8,206 nucleotides of DNA from Syntrophaceae bacterium. GTDB lineage: Bacteria; Desulfobacterota; Syntrophia; Syntrophales; UBA2185. The notes beneath the pieces were generated by a model. The model saw only the letters and a program-made list of their open reading frames with translations, was not told where the DNA came from and ran no database searches. Made by a program: the position numbers and the translations under genes. Positions 1 to 6,946 of the stretch are shown piece after piece. Position 1 is the stretch's first letter. Each line of letters opens with the position of its first letter. The stretch covers positions 1 to 8,206 of the forward strand of contig JAFNGM010000202.1 in NCBI GenBank assembly GCA_017885225.1, in the 5' to 3' direction.

Positions 1-47
1 TCAGAAATGGCCCTGTTTTTTTGTTCAACAATGGTGACCACGGTCAC
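1..47 (-). CDS. possible 5' end of a divergent gene, unidentified, partial
   Basis: On the minus strand an open frame runs off the left edge and would read MTVVTIVEQKNRAIS from a GTG whose first base is 47. An AAGGAG-like ribosome binding site lies at 71-66, too far from this GTG. It is 9 bases from an in-frame CTG at 56, which would add LGT to the front. A TATACT hexamer reading leftward at 99-94 could be a -10 box, but I see no good -35. The alternating hydrophobic stretch TVTVVTIVE looks like a beta strand. About 16 residues are far too few to name a family, and chance openness cannot be excluded. The plus strand is also open here, up to a TGA at 58-60, so the tail of an upstream plus-strand gene is an alternative. 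Confidence 0.22.
   Translation of the reverse strand, partial: MTVVTIVEQKNRAIS
34..47. promoter_or_regulatory. short perfect inverted repeat, possible operator
   Basis: GTGACC and GGTCAC form perfect 6-base arms around a 2-base centre, and the dyad extends loosely outwards (AACA on the left, TGTT on the right). Dyads of this size can be sites for dimeric regulators. However, it also overlaps the possible divergent reading frame at the left edge, and no second copy was noticed in the window. Confidence 0.2.
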
Positions 48-239
48 TGTTCCCAGATGATATTTCTCCTTTTTTCTCCCCCATTTTCATGATAGTATAC
101 AAATTCTTGATTGTGTTATGTTGTTTCTGAATGCAGACATTTATTGACGTATTCATACTCATACCTTTGTGGGGGGTACCACGAAGTTGTGAAAATTGTT
201 CCCGATGAAGCGGGAATTCATGAGCTGCATGATGTTAAG

Positions 240-350
240 TCTCCCTTTTATAAAGGAAGATTGAGAGGGATTTTGTATAGGGGGACGCCTCCCCCCGCCC
301 CCTCCAGAGGGGGACAATCAAATACCAGCCCCCTTTTAAAAAGGGGGTGA
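240..350. repeat. G/C-run palindromic repeat cluster upstream of gspC
   Basis: Four adjacent hairpin-forming segments fill this stretch. They are an imperfect dyad around TCCCTTTTATAAAGGA (about 241-260), GGGGGA/TCCCCC arms (280-285 and 290-295), CCCCCTC/GAGGGGG arms (298-304 and 307-313), and CCCCCTTTT/AAAAGGGGG arms around one base (329-347). Runs of this kind are typical of interspersed intergenic repeats in environmental Desulfobacterota and Nitrospirota genomes. The cluster ends about 25 bases before the gspC start. An open frame across it (111-350) encodes low-complexity peptide and is best explained by the repeat. The last hairpin has no T-run after it and so does not look like an intrinsic terminator. 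Confidence 0.75.
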
Positions 351-374
351 GTAAATTTATTATTGTACTAACAA

Positions 375-1229
375 ATGAGACTTGATTATTCTAAATTTAT
401 ATCAGTTCTAAATATCACCATGGGATTCTTGCTCTTGCTTTCTCTCGGTTTTTTTGCGAGGAATGTTCTAAGCGCTGTCCAAAAAACAGGAATAAAGCCA
501 GTCTCCTCCATTAGTGTTGAAGACAAAAAACAAGAAAGAAAAAGCGTGCAGGAATACGAAGCAATTCTGCCATCCAATCCGTTTTCCATACCGGTCGGTT
601 CTTTGAAGCAAGCCGCCTCTGGAACGGAGCAGAAGGAACTTTCCGACATTAAACTCGTAGGAACAATTTCCGGAAACGCGGACTATGGTTATGCAATTTT
701 TGTCGGCAAGGACGGCAAACAATCAATGTTTAAGGTGGGAGAGTCCGTATTCGAGGCGGGACAATTAAAGACTGTTGAAAAATACGGGGCAAGTATTGAA
801 AGTAATGGTAAGTTAATAAAAATTACCATGGTGGATGTCCTTGCTCCCGGTGAGATGGATGATATGAAAGGTCAGAGAGCAGCGGCTGGTCCGGTACAAT
901 TGGTCAAAAAGGGCGAATATATGATTGACCAGAAAGCGGTTCAGATTGCCCTGGACAATCCTACCCAGATCATGACGGACGCAAAAATGATTCCCCACAT
1001 GATACAAGGTAAGCAGGAAGGGTTCATCCTTCGTGAGGTCCGGAAGAACGGCCTCTATGATAGTCTGGGGATGCAGAACGGAGATGTTCTTTTGCGGATA
1101 AACAGCTTCAATATTTCCAATCCTGAGAATGCCCTGCAGGCGTTTACCGCCTTGAGGGGGATGGATAAAGTGCAGCTTGATATCATCCGAAATAATCATA
1201 GGGTGACGTTGAATTATCAAATTAGATGA
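375..1229 (+). CDS. gspC: T2SS inner-membrane protein GspC
   Basis: GspC is the bitopic inner-membrane component that joins the cytoplasmic-side assembly platform to the secretin and helps select substrates. The 284-residue product has a short cytoplasmic N-terminus and one membrane helix (about residues 11-32). The periplasmic homology region follows at about 60-155; NPF, then the strand DIKLVGTISG (91-100) and VGES, are its usual landmarks. A C-terminal PDZ domain occupies about 178-283, with VQIALDNPTQIMTDAKMIP leading into it and LGMQNGDVLLRINSFNISNP as its core. Length and layout are normal for the family. It is the first operon gene and is followed 13 bases later by gspD. The ATG at 375 gives a sensible cytoplasmic tail, but no Shine-Dalgarno sequence precedes it. 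The in-frame Met16 lies inside the membrane helix and is unlikely to be the start. Confidence 0.93.
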   Translation: MRLDYSKFISVLNITMGFLLLLSLGFFARNVLSAVQKTGIKPVSSISVEDKKQERKSVQEYEAILPSNPFSIPVGSLKQAASGTEQKELSDIKLVGTISGNADYGYAIFVGKDGKQSMFKVGESVFEAGQLKTVEKYGASIESNGKLIKITMVDVLAPGEMDDMKGQRAAAGPVQLVKKGEYMIDQKAVQIALDNPTQIMTDAKMIPHMIQGKQEGFILREVRKNGLYDSLGMQNGDVLLRINSFNISNPENALQAFTALRGMDKVQLDIIRNNHRVTLNYQIR

Positions 1230-1242
1230 GGACAGCCGGTAA

Positions 1243-3699
1243 ATGCATGAGCTCATGATGAAGATCGCTTCGATGCTATTGCGGGTGAAAGAAATAAATG
1301 AACGTTCGCGATTCTTGCGAAAGCAGGGTGCAAAAGTAATACTGGATTCCCGCTTTCGCGGGAATGACATATATGTTTTTGTATTCACCATACTTTTTTT
1401 GATGTTTGTTTCATTACAGCCGGCCGGTGCTGCAGAAAAGATGAAAGCTGACAAGGGTGTTACCTTCAACTTTGTGGATGTGGACCTGCCGGTTATCGCA
1501 AAGTTCGTAAGTGAAATCACACGTAAAAATTTTATTCTCGATGAGCGCGTAAAAGGCAAAATTACGATTATCGCACCGACAAAACTCTCCATAGACGATA
1601 CGTTTAATCTCTTTACCTCCGTCCTCGAGATGAAAGGATTTACGGTGATCCCCTCCGGTGTTGATGCCTATTCCATTATTCCCACAGCAGAAGCAAAACA
1701 GAAAGGCCTGAAATTTGAAAAGGATACACAGCTTGTCAATGCCGGATATGCAGCCCGGCTGATTCCGCTGAAGTCCATCTCCGCTGCCGAAGTGCTGAAA
1801 TTAGTACAGCCCATCGTATCAAGAGATGGGTATGTATCGGTATTCGGGCCGGGCAATCTGCTGCTCATTATCGACTCGGGCGCCAATATTGCAAATATTC
1901 TGTCGATCATCGAGATCATTGATAAGCCGTCAGAGATCCGGGCAGGAATGATTAACATTTATTTCCTCGAAAATGCCGATGCGACGGAGCTGGTGAAGGT
2001 ACTGGAAAGCCTTATTAAGTCCGCCCAGACACAGCCCCAGAGGCAGCCCGCTGCATCCTCGGCATTTGAGTCGGTGAGCGGAATTTCCATCACGGCGGAC
2101 AAAGCATCGAATGCTCTTATTGTGGTGGCATCGCCCTCCGACTATCAGAATATACTGCAGGTCATTAAACAGCTGGATAAGCGGCGTCGGCAGGTCTTTG
2201 TGGAGGCGATGATTGCGGAAATATACATAAACAAGCTCCTTGAGCTGGGCACGAAGTGGCGGGCCACAGTAACGAAGGATGGTGAGCCGATATTTATCAC
2301 AGGAGTCGGACAGGTGGACTCCTCCACGATCAGCTCCATTGTTACAGGTCTCACAGGTCTCACCATGGGGGGGCTGGCAAACTACTTTACCATACCTGCA
2401 GGCTTCATTTCCGGGACGACATCGGATGTAAGGGCCCCCGGTATTGCGGCACTGTTCAGCCTGAGTGATTTCCGGGATGCCGTAAACGTTCTTTCTACCC
2501 CCCAGATATTGACGTCGGATAACAAGGAGGCGGAGATTATTGTCGGTGAAAATGTGCCTTTCCTGTCAAAAAGAGAGAGGGATATTACGACGACCAATAC
2601 AGTCCTCTCTTCCATTGAAAGGAGAGATATAGGCATTACGCTGAAAATCACCCCCCAGATCAATGAGGGCGCCTTCGTGAAGCTTGACATATATCAGGAG
2701 ATTTCCGCTCTTGTAGGGGGGGAGAGGTTAGAAATTCTAACCCAACTCGGACCTACATTCACGAAGAGGGCGACGAGGACATCCGTAGTAGTAAAAGATA
2801 AGCAGACCGTCGTGATCGGGGGACTTATGCAGGAGAGGGATGAGGAGATCACAACAAAAGTGCCTCTTTTGGGTGATATTCCCCTGCTTGGCTGGCTTTT
2901 TAAATACAAAAGCATCCAGAAGACCAAGATTAACCTTTTAGTGTTTCTCACTCCCCATGTGGTTACGGATTCAACGCTCCTGAGCCGGATTTCCCAGGAT
3001 AAACTGTCTGATTTTACTGAAAAAGGGAAGCATTACGTCGAAGACGAACTGATCGTGGTGTTCAAGGACGGAGTAACAGAAGGGGCAGCGAAGTCGGTGA
3101 TCGCCGGTCAGAAGGCGGCGATTCTAGAGACAGTGAAGGAAAAGACATACCGCATCAAGCTGAAAAAACGGATGATTACCGAGGAAGCGGTCAATACATT
3201 CTCCGCCCTTCCGGAAGTGGAGAAAGTCGAGCCGGTTCCGCGCATTAAAAATTTCAATATTGAAGAAAAAGTGGCGCCGCCACCTATACCTTCACGTGAA
3301 AAAGAAGAAAGTTCCGCGAAAGAGAATGTCCAATCAACGGTAGTGGTGCCTGTCGAGGAAAATACGCCGGAAGAAAAAATTGAAGATGTGCCCGCAATCA
3401 CATCGCCAAAGAGCGCAACTGCAGGAAAATACGCCGTGCAGATAAAAGCGTATCCCGAAACAGAGAAAAATGCTGCCATGGCGTTTGTAGAGGATGTGAA
3501 AAAAAAAGAGCCCGATGTGCATATGGAAAGAGTGAGCCTGAACAGGCGGGGCGTCTGGTACAGAGTAATGGTCGGACATTTTGCGAATGGTGAAGATGCC
3601 TCCAGTTATATAAAAGAAAAGAAAATGTCAGATGCGTATCCCGGAAGTTTTGTGCAGCTGAAATCTGAAGGGCAGTCATCAAGTCCAATACCGGAATGA
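1243..3699 (+). CDS. gspD: T2SS secretin GspD with prodomain-like and SPOR C-terminal extension
   Basis: GspD forms the outer-membrane channel through which folded exoproteins leave. The 818 residues read as follows. A long signal-peptide region covers 1-64, with hydrophobic core 43-58 and cleavage near AGAA (61-64). N0 spans about 73-148, and only two secretin_N ring modules follow (about 165-230 and 235-313). The secretin barrel covers about 315-575 and ends in VIGGLMQERDEE (524-535), VPLLGDIPLLGWLF (540-553) and LLVFLTPHVV (565-574). Past the barrel, 597-668 resembles the propeptide-like domain of subtilases: DELIVVFKDGV at the start and PEVEKVEPVPRI at the end. A Pro/Glu/Lys linker follows (about 672-725), then a SPOR peptidoglycan-binding domain (728-807; YAVQIKAY, WYRVMVGHF, GSFVQLK). 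A GAGG ribosome site ends 11 bases before the ATG. Residues 23-42 are encoded by a palindromic repeat, so a later start such as TTG 1315 cannot be excluded, but it lacks a ribosome site. Confidence 0.95.
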   Translation: MHELMMKIASMLLRVKEINERSRFLRKQGAKVILDSRFRGNDIYVFVFTILFLMFVSLQPAGAAEKMKADKGVTFNFVDVDLPVIAKFVSEITRKNFILDERVKGKITIIAPTKLSIDDTFNLFTSVLEMKGFTVIPSGVDAYSIIPTAEAKQKGLKFEKDTQLVNAGYAARLIPLKSISAAEVLKLVQPIVSRDGYVSVFGPGNLLLIIDSGANIANILSIIEIIDKPSEIRAGMINIYFLENADATELVKVLESLIKSAQTQPQRQPAASSAFESVSGISITADKASNALIVVASPSDYQNILQVIKQLDKRRRQVFVEAMIAEIYINKLLELGTKWRATVTKDGEPIFITGVGQVDSSTISSIVTGLTGLTMGGLANYFTIPAGFISGTTSDVRAPGIAALFSLSDFRDAVNVLSTPQILTSDNKEAEIIVGENVPFLSKRERDITTTNTVLSSIERRDIGITLKITPQINEGAFVKLDIYQEISALVGGERLEILTQLGPTFTKRATRTSVVVKDKQTVVIGGLMQERDEEITTKVPLLGDIPLLGWLFKYKSIQKTKINLLVFLTPHVVTDSTLLSRISQDKLSDFTEKGKHYVEDELIVVFKDGVTEGAAKSVIAGQKAAILETVKEKTYRIKLKKRMITEEAVNTFSALPEVEKVEPVPRIKNFNIEEKVAPPPIPSREKEESSAKENVQSTVVVPVEENTPEEKIEDVPAITSPKSATAGKYAVQIKAYPETEKNAAMAFVEDVKKKEPDVHMERVSLNRRGVWYRVMVGHFANGEDASSYIKEKKMSDAYPGSFVQLKSEGQSSSPIPE
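1311..1369. repeat. palindromic repeat (SRFRGND type) inside the 5' end of gspD
   Basis: The right part (1341-1369) contains ATTCCCGC and GCGGGAAT as perfect arms around TTTC (1346-1365), which reads as a GAAA tetraloop on the other strand. The left part (1311-1328, ATTCTTGCGAAAGCAGGG) is a decayed inverted copy of the right part, so the element is a pair of facing palindromes. This is a widely scattered intergenic repeat in environmental proteobacterial genomes, commonly mistranslated as SRFRGND. Here it lies in frame within gspD and ends exactly where the hydrophobic core of the signal peptide begins (Ile43). Confidence 0.85.
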
Positions 3700-3710
3700 G
3701 GAAAAGGTGA

Positions 3711-5231
3711 GTGGAACTGTTAGAGACCATCAAAGACGACGATGTGGACATTTCTCTTATCCGTGAGGTTCCCTTTACCTTTTCAAAGAACAACCTTATT
3801 CTCCCGCTCAAGAGAGAGGACGGATACCTCTTCGCGGCCGTCGCGGATGATAAAGGGATCTTCGCCGTCTCCGAACTTGCCAGGAAATATGGGCTGACGC
3901 AGCGTATCATAAAAGTTGAAAAGGGATTCCTTATCGAAGCCATCAGCCGCTTCTACGGCCAGATCGGCACGGCGGCAGAGGTGATGGATAACATTGCGGG
4001 CGAGGACCTCTCTTCCGTCGCCACGGAATTTGAAAAGCCCCGGGATCTCCTGGAGCTCATTGAAGACGCGCCGATCATCCGGCTTCTCAACGCCCTCTTC
4101 CAGCAGGCTGCCAAAGAAAGGGCGAGCGACATCCATATCGAGCCTTATGAAAAAGAGCTTGATGTTCGTATGCGTGTCGACGGCATTCTCCATAAAGTGT
4201 TAACCCCTCCGAAGATAATCCAGGATGCCCTGATCAGCAGGGTAAAAATCATGGCCGATCTCGATATTGCCGAGAAGAGGCTTCCCCAGGATGGCCGCAT
4301 TCGGCTGCTCATGGGCGGCCAGGACATCGACCTGCGGGTGTCGGTGATCCCGACTATTTACGGGGAGAGGGCGGTCATGAGATTGCTCAACAGGAGGCAG
4401 GGCGTGATCAGCCTTTCAGAGATGGGGCTTGACGACGCAGACCGGACGGTATTTGAGAGTCTGTTAGCGAGGACGAGCGGCATATTACTTGTCACGGGCC
4501 CCACGGGAAGCGGAAAGACGACAACCCTCTACGCAGCGCTGAAGCTCATTTATTCGGAAGAGAAAAACATCGTCACCATAGAGGACCCCGTCGAATACCA
4601 GCTGAAAGGCATCGGACAGATCCATGTCAACCCCAAGATCGGGCTCACCTTTGCAACTGGCCTGCGTTCTATCTTGAGGCAGGATCCGGATATTATTATG
4701 GTTGGTGAAATCCGTGATTACGAGACCGCGGAAATTGCCATTCAGTCTTCTCTCACGGGCCACCTCGTGCTGAGCACGCTTCACACAATCGATGCGTCTT
4801 CGGCAGTGATTCGTCTTGTCGACATGGAAGTGGAGCCCTTTCTCGTTGCTTCATCCCTCTCTGCCGTCCTTGCGCAAAGGCTAGTCAGAACGATCTGTGA
4901 CCATTGCCGGGAAGAACATCCTTCAACAACGGCGGAGATGGTCTACTTGCCGTCCCACATTTCCACGTTATACAGGGGTAAAGGATGTCCGAAATGCAGG
5001 GAGAGCGGATATTTGGGAAGAACGGGAATATTTGAGCTCCTCGTTGTTGACGCTGAGATCAGGCGGATGATTTCGGAAAGGGTCAATGCCCAGGAGATAA
5101 AGAATTACGCCGTGGGAAAAGGGATGAAGACCCTCTTCACGGATGGGGTGAATAAGGTCATGCGCGGGGATACAACCCTTCAGGAAGTATTACGGGTGAC
5201 GCAGAAGGATTATGCCGATATTTCAGTATAA
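3711..5231 (+). CDS. gspE: T2SS ATPase GspE
   Basis: GspE is the cytoplasmic hexameric AAA-like ATPase that powers pseudopilus assembly. The 506 residues hold an N-terminal GspE/PilB-type domain (about 15-90). The N2 domain follows with ASDIHIEP (138-145) and the arginine-rich MRVDGIL and RLPQDGRI. Walker A is GPTGSGKTT (263-271), the Asp box is TIEDPVEY (289-296), Walker B is DPDIIMVGEIRD (325-336), and the His box is LSTLHTID (354-361). A zinc-binding tetracysteine module sits at C396/C399 and C426/C429, typical of GspE. All catalytic landmarks are intact. The start is GTG at 3711, supported by a GAGGA ribosome site (3698-3702) with 8-base spacing that overlaps the gspD stop. The 3' end overlaps gspF by 20 bases, which points to translational coupling. 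Confidence 0.97.
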   Translation: MELLETIKDDDVDISLIREVPFTFSKNNLILPLKREDGYLFAAVADDKGIFAVSELARKYGLTQRIIKVEKGFLIEAISRFYGQIGTAAEVMDNIAGEDLSSVATEFEKPRDLLELIEDAPIIRLLNALFQQAAKERASDIHIEPYEKELDVRMRVDGILHKVLTPPKIIQDALISRVKIMADLDIAEKRLPQDGRIRLLMGGQDIDLRVSVIPTIYGERAVMRLLNRRQGVISLSEMGLDDADRTVFESLLARTSGILLVTGPTGSGKTTTLYAALKLIYSEEKNIVTIEDPVEYQLKGIGQIHVNPKIGLTFATGLRSILRQDPDIIMVGEIRDYETAEIAIQSSLTGHLVLSTLHTIDASSAVIRLVDMEVEPFLVASSLSAVLAQRLVRTICDHCREEHPSTTAEMVYLPSHISTLYRGKGCPKCRESGYLGRTGIFELLVVDAEIRRMISERVNAQEIKNYAVGKGMKTLFTDGVNKVMRGDTTLQEVLRVTQKDYADISV

Positions 5232-6387
5232 GGGATACACCGCGGAAGGTACGGAAATTCGGGGTTCCCTGGAGGCTCCCGGGCTTCGTGACGCCATCAC
5301 GCAGATCAAGGCAAAAAAAATCCTGCCCACGGATGTAATCGAAGCGATCAGCCGGAAAAAAAGAAAAATATTCCAGAGAAGGGACGATGCCTTTCTGCCG
5401 AATGTGACAAGGCAGCTCGCCATTCTCATTGCCTCCGGAGTAACGTTAATGGAGGCATTTCAGAGTCTCTCCGATGAATATCAAGGATATCAGAAAGAGA
5501 TGCTCATCGCGATCAAAGAGAGGATCGCTGGCGGCGCAAGTCTCCACAGGGCATTGCGGGAATATGATCATATTTTTTCCGACTACTACATTCATATGAT
5601 ACAGGCCGGGGAGGCGAGCGGATCATTGGATGTGGTTCTCGTCAAGCTTGCCGATTTTTTGGAACAACAAAGTACGGTGAAATCAAAAGTAAGGTCGGCA
5701 ATGATTTATCCCATACTCATGATGGGCGTGAGCATTGTCGTCCTCTCCTTTCTTTTTTCTTTCGTCATACCGAAGATCCTCAGAATATTTGCCGATACGA
5801 AAAGCACGCTGCCCTTTATCACGGTCATCCTCATATCGATAAGCAATATCTTCATACAGTTCTGGTGGGCCATTGCAGGCATCCTTATCCTCTCAGTTAT
5901 TTACGTGAAGAAATATATTAAGAAGAATAGAGAACGGGTGGACAGGCTCATCCTGAAAATGCCGGGCGGTATTATGCAGAGCCTCTATTATGCGAGGTTT
6001 GCCAGATCCATGGAGGTGCTCGTGAGCGGGGGGCTGCCGGTATTGACGGCGCTCAAGCTTTCCGCGTCATCAATAGGAAACAGGGCATTGGAGGCTGATG
6101 TTCTTCGTAGCGGAGAGAAGGTTGCCGAAGGGCAAACGATTGCATCGGCGCTCCAGGAATTTCCGCCGGTCTTTGTCAGGCTCATAGCCACGGGAGAAAA
6201 GTCCGGAAAATTGGCCGAGACATTGAAGAAGGCCGCGTCATCCTATGAGGAAGAGTTCAACAGAAAAGTAGACAGGGCCGTCTCCGTCTTTGAACCTGCG
6301 ATGATAATAGTGATGAGCATAATCGTGTGCTTTATTGTACTGGCAGTGCTGCTGCCGATTTTCCAGTTGAATCAGTTGGTGAAATAA
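5212..6387 (+). CDS. gspF: T2SS inner-membrane platform protein GspF
   Basis: GspF is the polytopic inner-membrane protein that couples the GspE motor to pseudopilin extraction from the membrane. The 391 residues open with the family's usual FQYKGYTAEG start. Two homologous cytoplasmic T2SSF helical domains follow, at about 62-185 (GEASGSLD at 133-140) and about 262-385 (GEKSGKLAETL at 328-338). Membrane helices lie near 167-190, 202-232 and 362-385. Length and topology are normal. The gene begins 20 bases inside gspE. A GAAGGA sequence (5204-5209) sits only 2 bases before the ATG, so initiation may depend on ribosomes finishing gspE. It is followed by a 115-base repeat-containing gap before gspG. 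Confidence 0.96.
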   Translation: MPIFQYKGYTAEGTEIRGSLEAPGLRDAITQIKAKKILPTDVIEAISRKKRKIFQRRDDAFLPNVTRQLAILIASGVTLMEAFQSLSDEYQGYQKEMLIAIKERIAGGASLHRALREYDHIFSDYYIHMIQAGEASGSLDVVLVKLADFLEQQSTVKSKVRSAMIYPILMMGVSIVVLSFLFSFVIPKILRIFADTKSTLPFITVILISISNIFIQFWWAIAGILILSVIYVKKYIKKNRERVDRLILKMPGGIMQSLYYARFARSMEVLVSGGLPVLTALKLSASSIGNRALEADVLRSGEKVAEGQTIASALQEFPPVFVRLIATGEKSGKLAETLKKAASSYEEEFNRKVDRAVSVFEPAMIIVMSIIVCFIVLAVLLPIFQLNQLVK

Positions 6388-6390
6388 GGA

Positions 6391-6480
6391 GTATTAGACA
6401 GGTGTCTGATAATAAAAATCTCGTAGGACAGGCATCTCAAAAGAGCAAACCCGTAGGACAGGCGTCTCGCCTGTCTTTCA
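6391..6480. repeat. three 30-base-period GACAGGYRTCT units between gspF and gspG
   Basis: The core GACAGG occurs at 6397, 6427 and 6457, exactly 30 bases apart, each time followed by a TCT-ending trinucleotide block (GACAGGTGTCT, GACAGGCATCT, GACAGGCGTCT). Outside the core the units diverge. The third is the most complete: GACAGGCG (6457-6464) and CGCCTGTC (6468-6475) form a perfect 8-base hairpin around TCT. The first is also a small dyad (AGACA/TGTCT, 6396-6407). Another full copy of the third unit occurs at 7449-7473. This is a common interspersed palindrome rather than a terminator, since no T-run follows. Confidence 0.8.
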
Positions 6481-6502
6481 AAAACGTACCAGGAGAAAAA
6501 GC

Positions 6503-6946
6503 ATGAAGAATTCACATCCTCACCAAAGAGGTTTTACCCTTCTTGAAATAATTGTTGTCGTTTTCATCCTGAGCATTCTGGTCGCCCTGGTGGCGCCGAG
6601 AATTATCGGACGCACCGACGATGCCCGCATCACAGATGCCAAGCTGCAGATTAAGAACTTCGAGATGGCGCTGAAACTCTTTAAACTTGACAATGGTTTT
6701 TATCCCGAGACTCAGCAGGGTCTCGAAACCCTTGTCGAGAAACCGACTACGGGACGAATTCCGGCGAAATACCGTGAAGGCGGCTATTTGGAGCAGAAGA
6801 AGATTCCCGCGGACCCGTGGGGGAATCCCTATATCTTTGTGTCTCCCGGACTCCATGGAGACTTTGATATCATAAGCCTGGGAGCGGATGGCAAAGAGGG
6901 AGGCGAAGGCAAGGATGGGGACATTAAAAACTGGGATATGCAGTAA
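6503..6946 (+). CDS. gspG: T2SS major pseudopilin GspG
   Basis: GspG builds the shaft of the periplasmic pseudopilus that pushes substrates through GspD. The 147-residue precursor has a 10-residue leader ending RG, and prepilin peptidase should cut before Phe11. Glu15 is the conserved Glu+5 and 11-32 is the hydrophobic helix. The globular part shows DNGFYPET and DPWGNPY (104-110). It ends in the calcium-binding loop typical of GspG (LGADGKEGGEGKDGD, 126-140, then NWD). Everything needed for function appears present. An AGGAG ribosome site (6491-6495) lies 7 bases before the ATG, the best initiation signal among the pseudopilin genes here, as suits the subunit needed in greatest amount. Confidence 0.97.
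   Translation: MKNSHPHQRGFTLLEIIVVVFILSILVALVAPRIIGRTDDARITDAKLQIKNFEMALKLFKLDNGFYPETQQGLETLVEKPTTGRIPAKYREGGYLEQKKIPADPWGNPYIFVSPGLHGDFDIISLGADGKEGGEGKDGDIKNWDMQ

Noticed and set aside
111..350. 79-codon plus-strand open frame before gspC
   Set aside because: Most of it runs through the G/C-run palindrome cluster and yields Pro/Gly/Arg-rich low-complexity peptide typical of translated repeats. It has no ribosome site and no recognisable domain.
329..360. CCCCCTTTT/AAAAGGGGG dyad before gspC as a terminator of an upstream gene
   Set aside because: There is no T-run after the stem in either direction and no upstream gene can be identified. It fits the repeat cluster better.
813..1592. 259-codon minus-strand open frame opposite gspC/gspD
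   Set aside because: It lies opposite two unambiguous T2SS genes, and its most familiar peptide (FPRKRESS) is the reverse reading of the palindromic repeat at 1311-1369.
3398..3943. 181-codon minus-strand open frame opposite the gspD/gspE junction
   Set aside because: It covers the SPOR domain end and the gspE start on the other strand. The translation is low-complexity and unlike any family I know.
6391..6480. Three 30-base-spaced units as a CRISPR remnant
   Set aside because: There are no spacers of similar length between conserved repeats, the units decay along their length, another copy lies alone at 7449, and no cas gene is present.
6453..6480. Hairpin after gspF as an intrinsic terminator
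   Set aside because: The stem is not followed by a run of T (only TTT and then A-rich sequence), and the same hairpin occurs elsewhere as a dispersed repeat. The operon continues directly with gspG.
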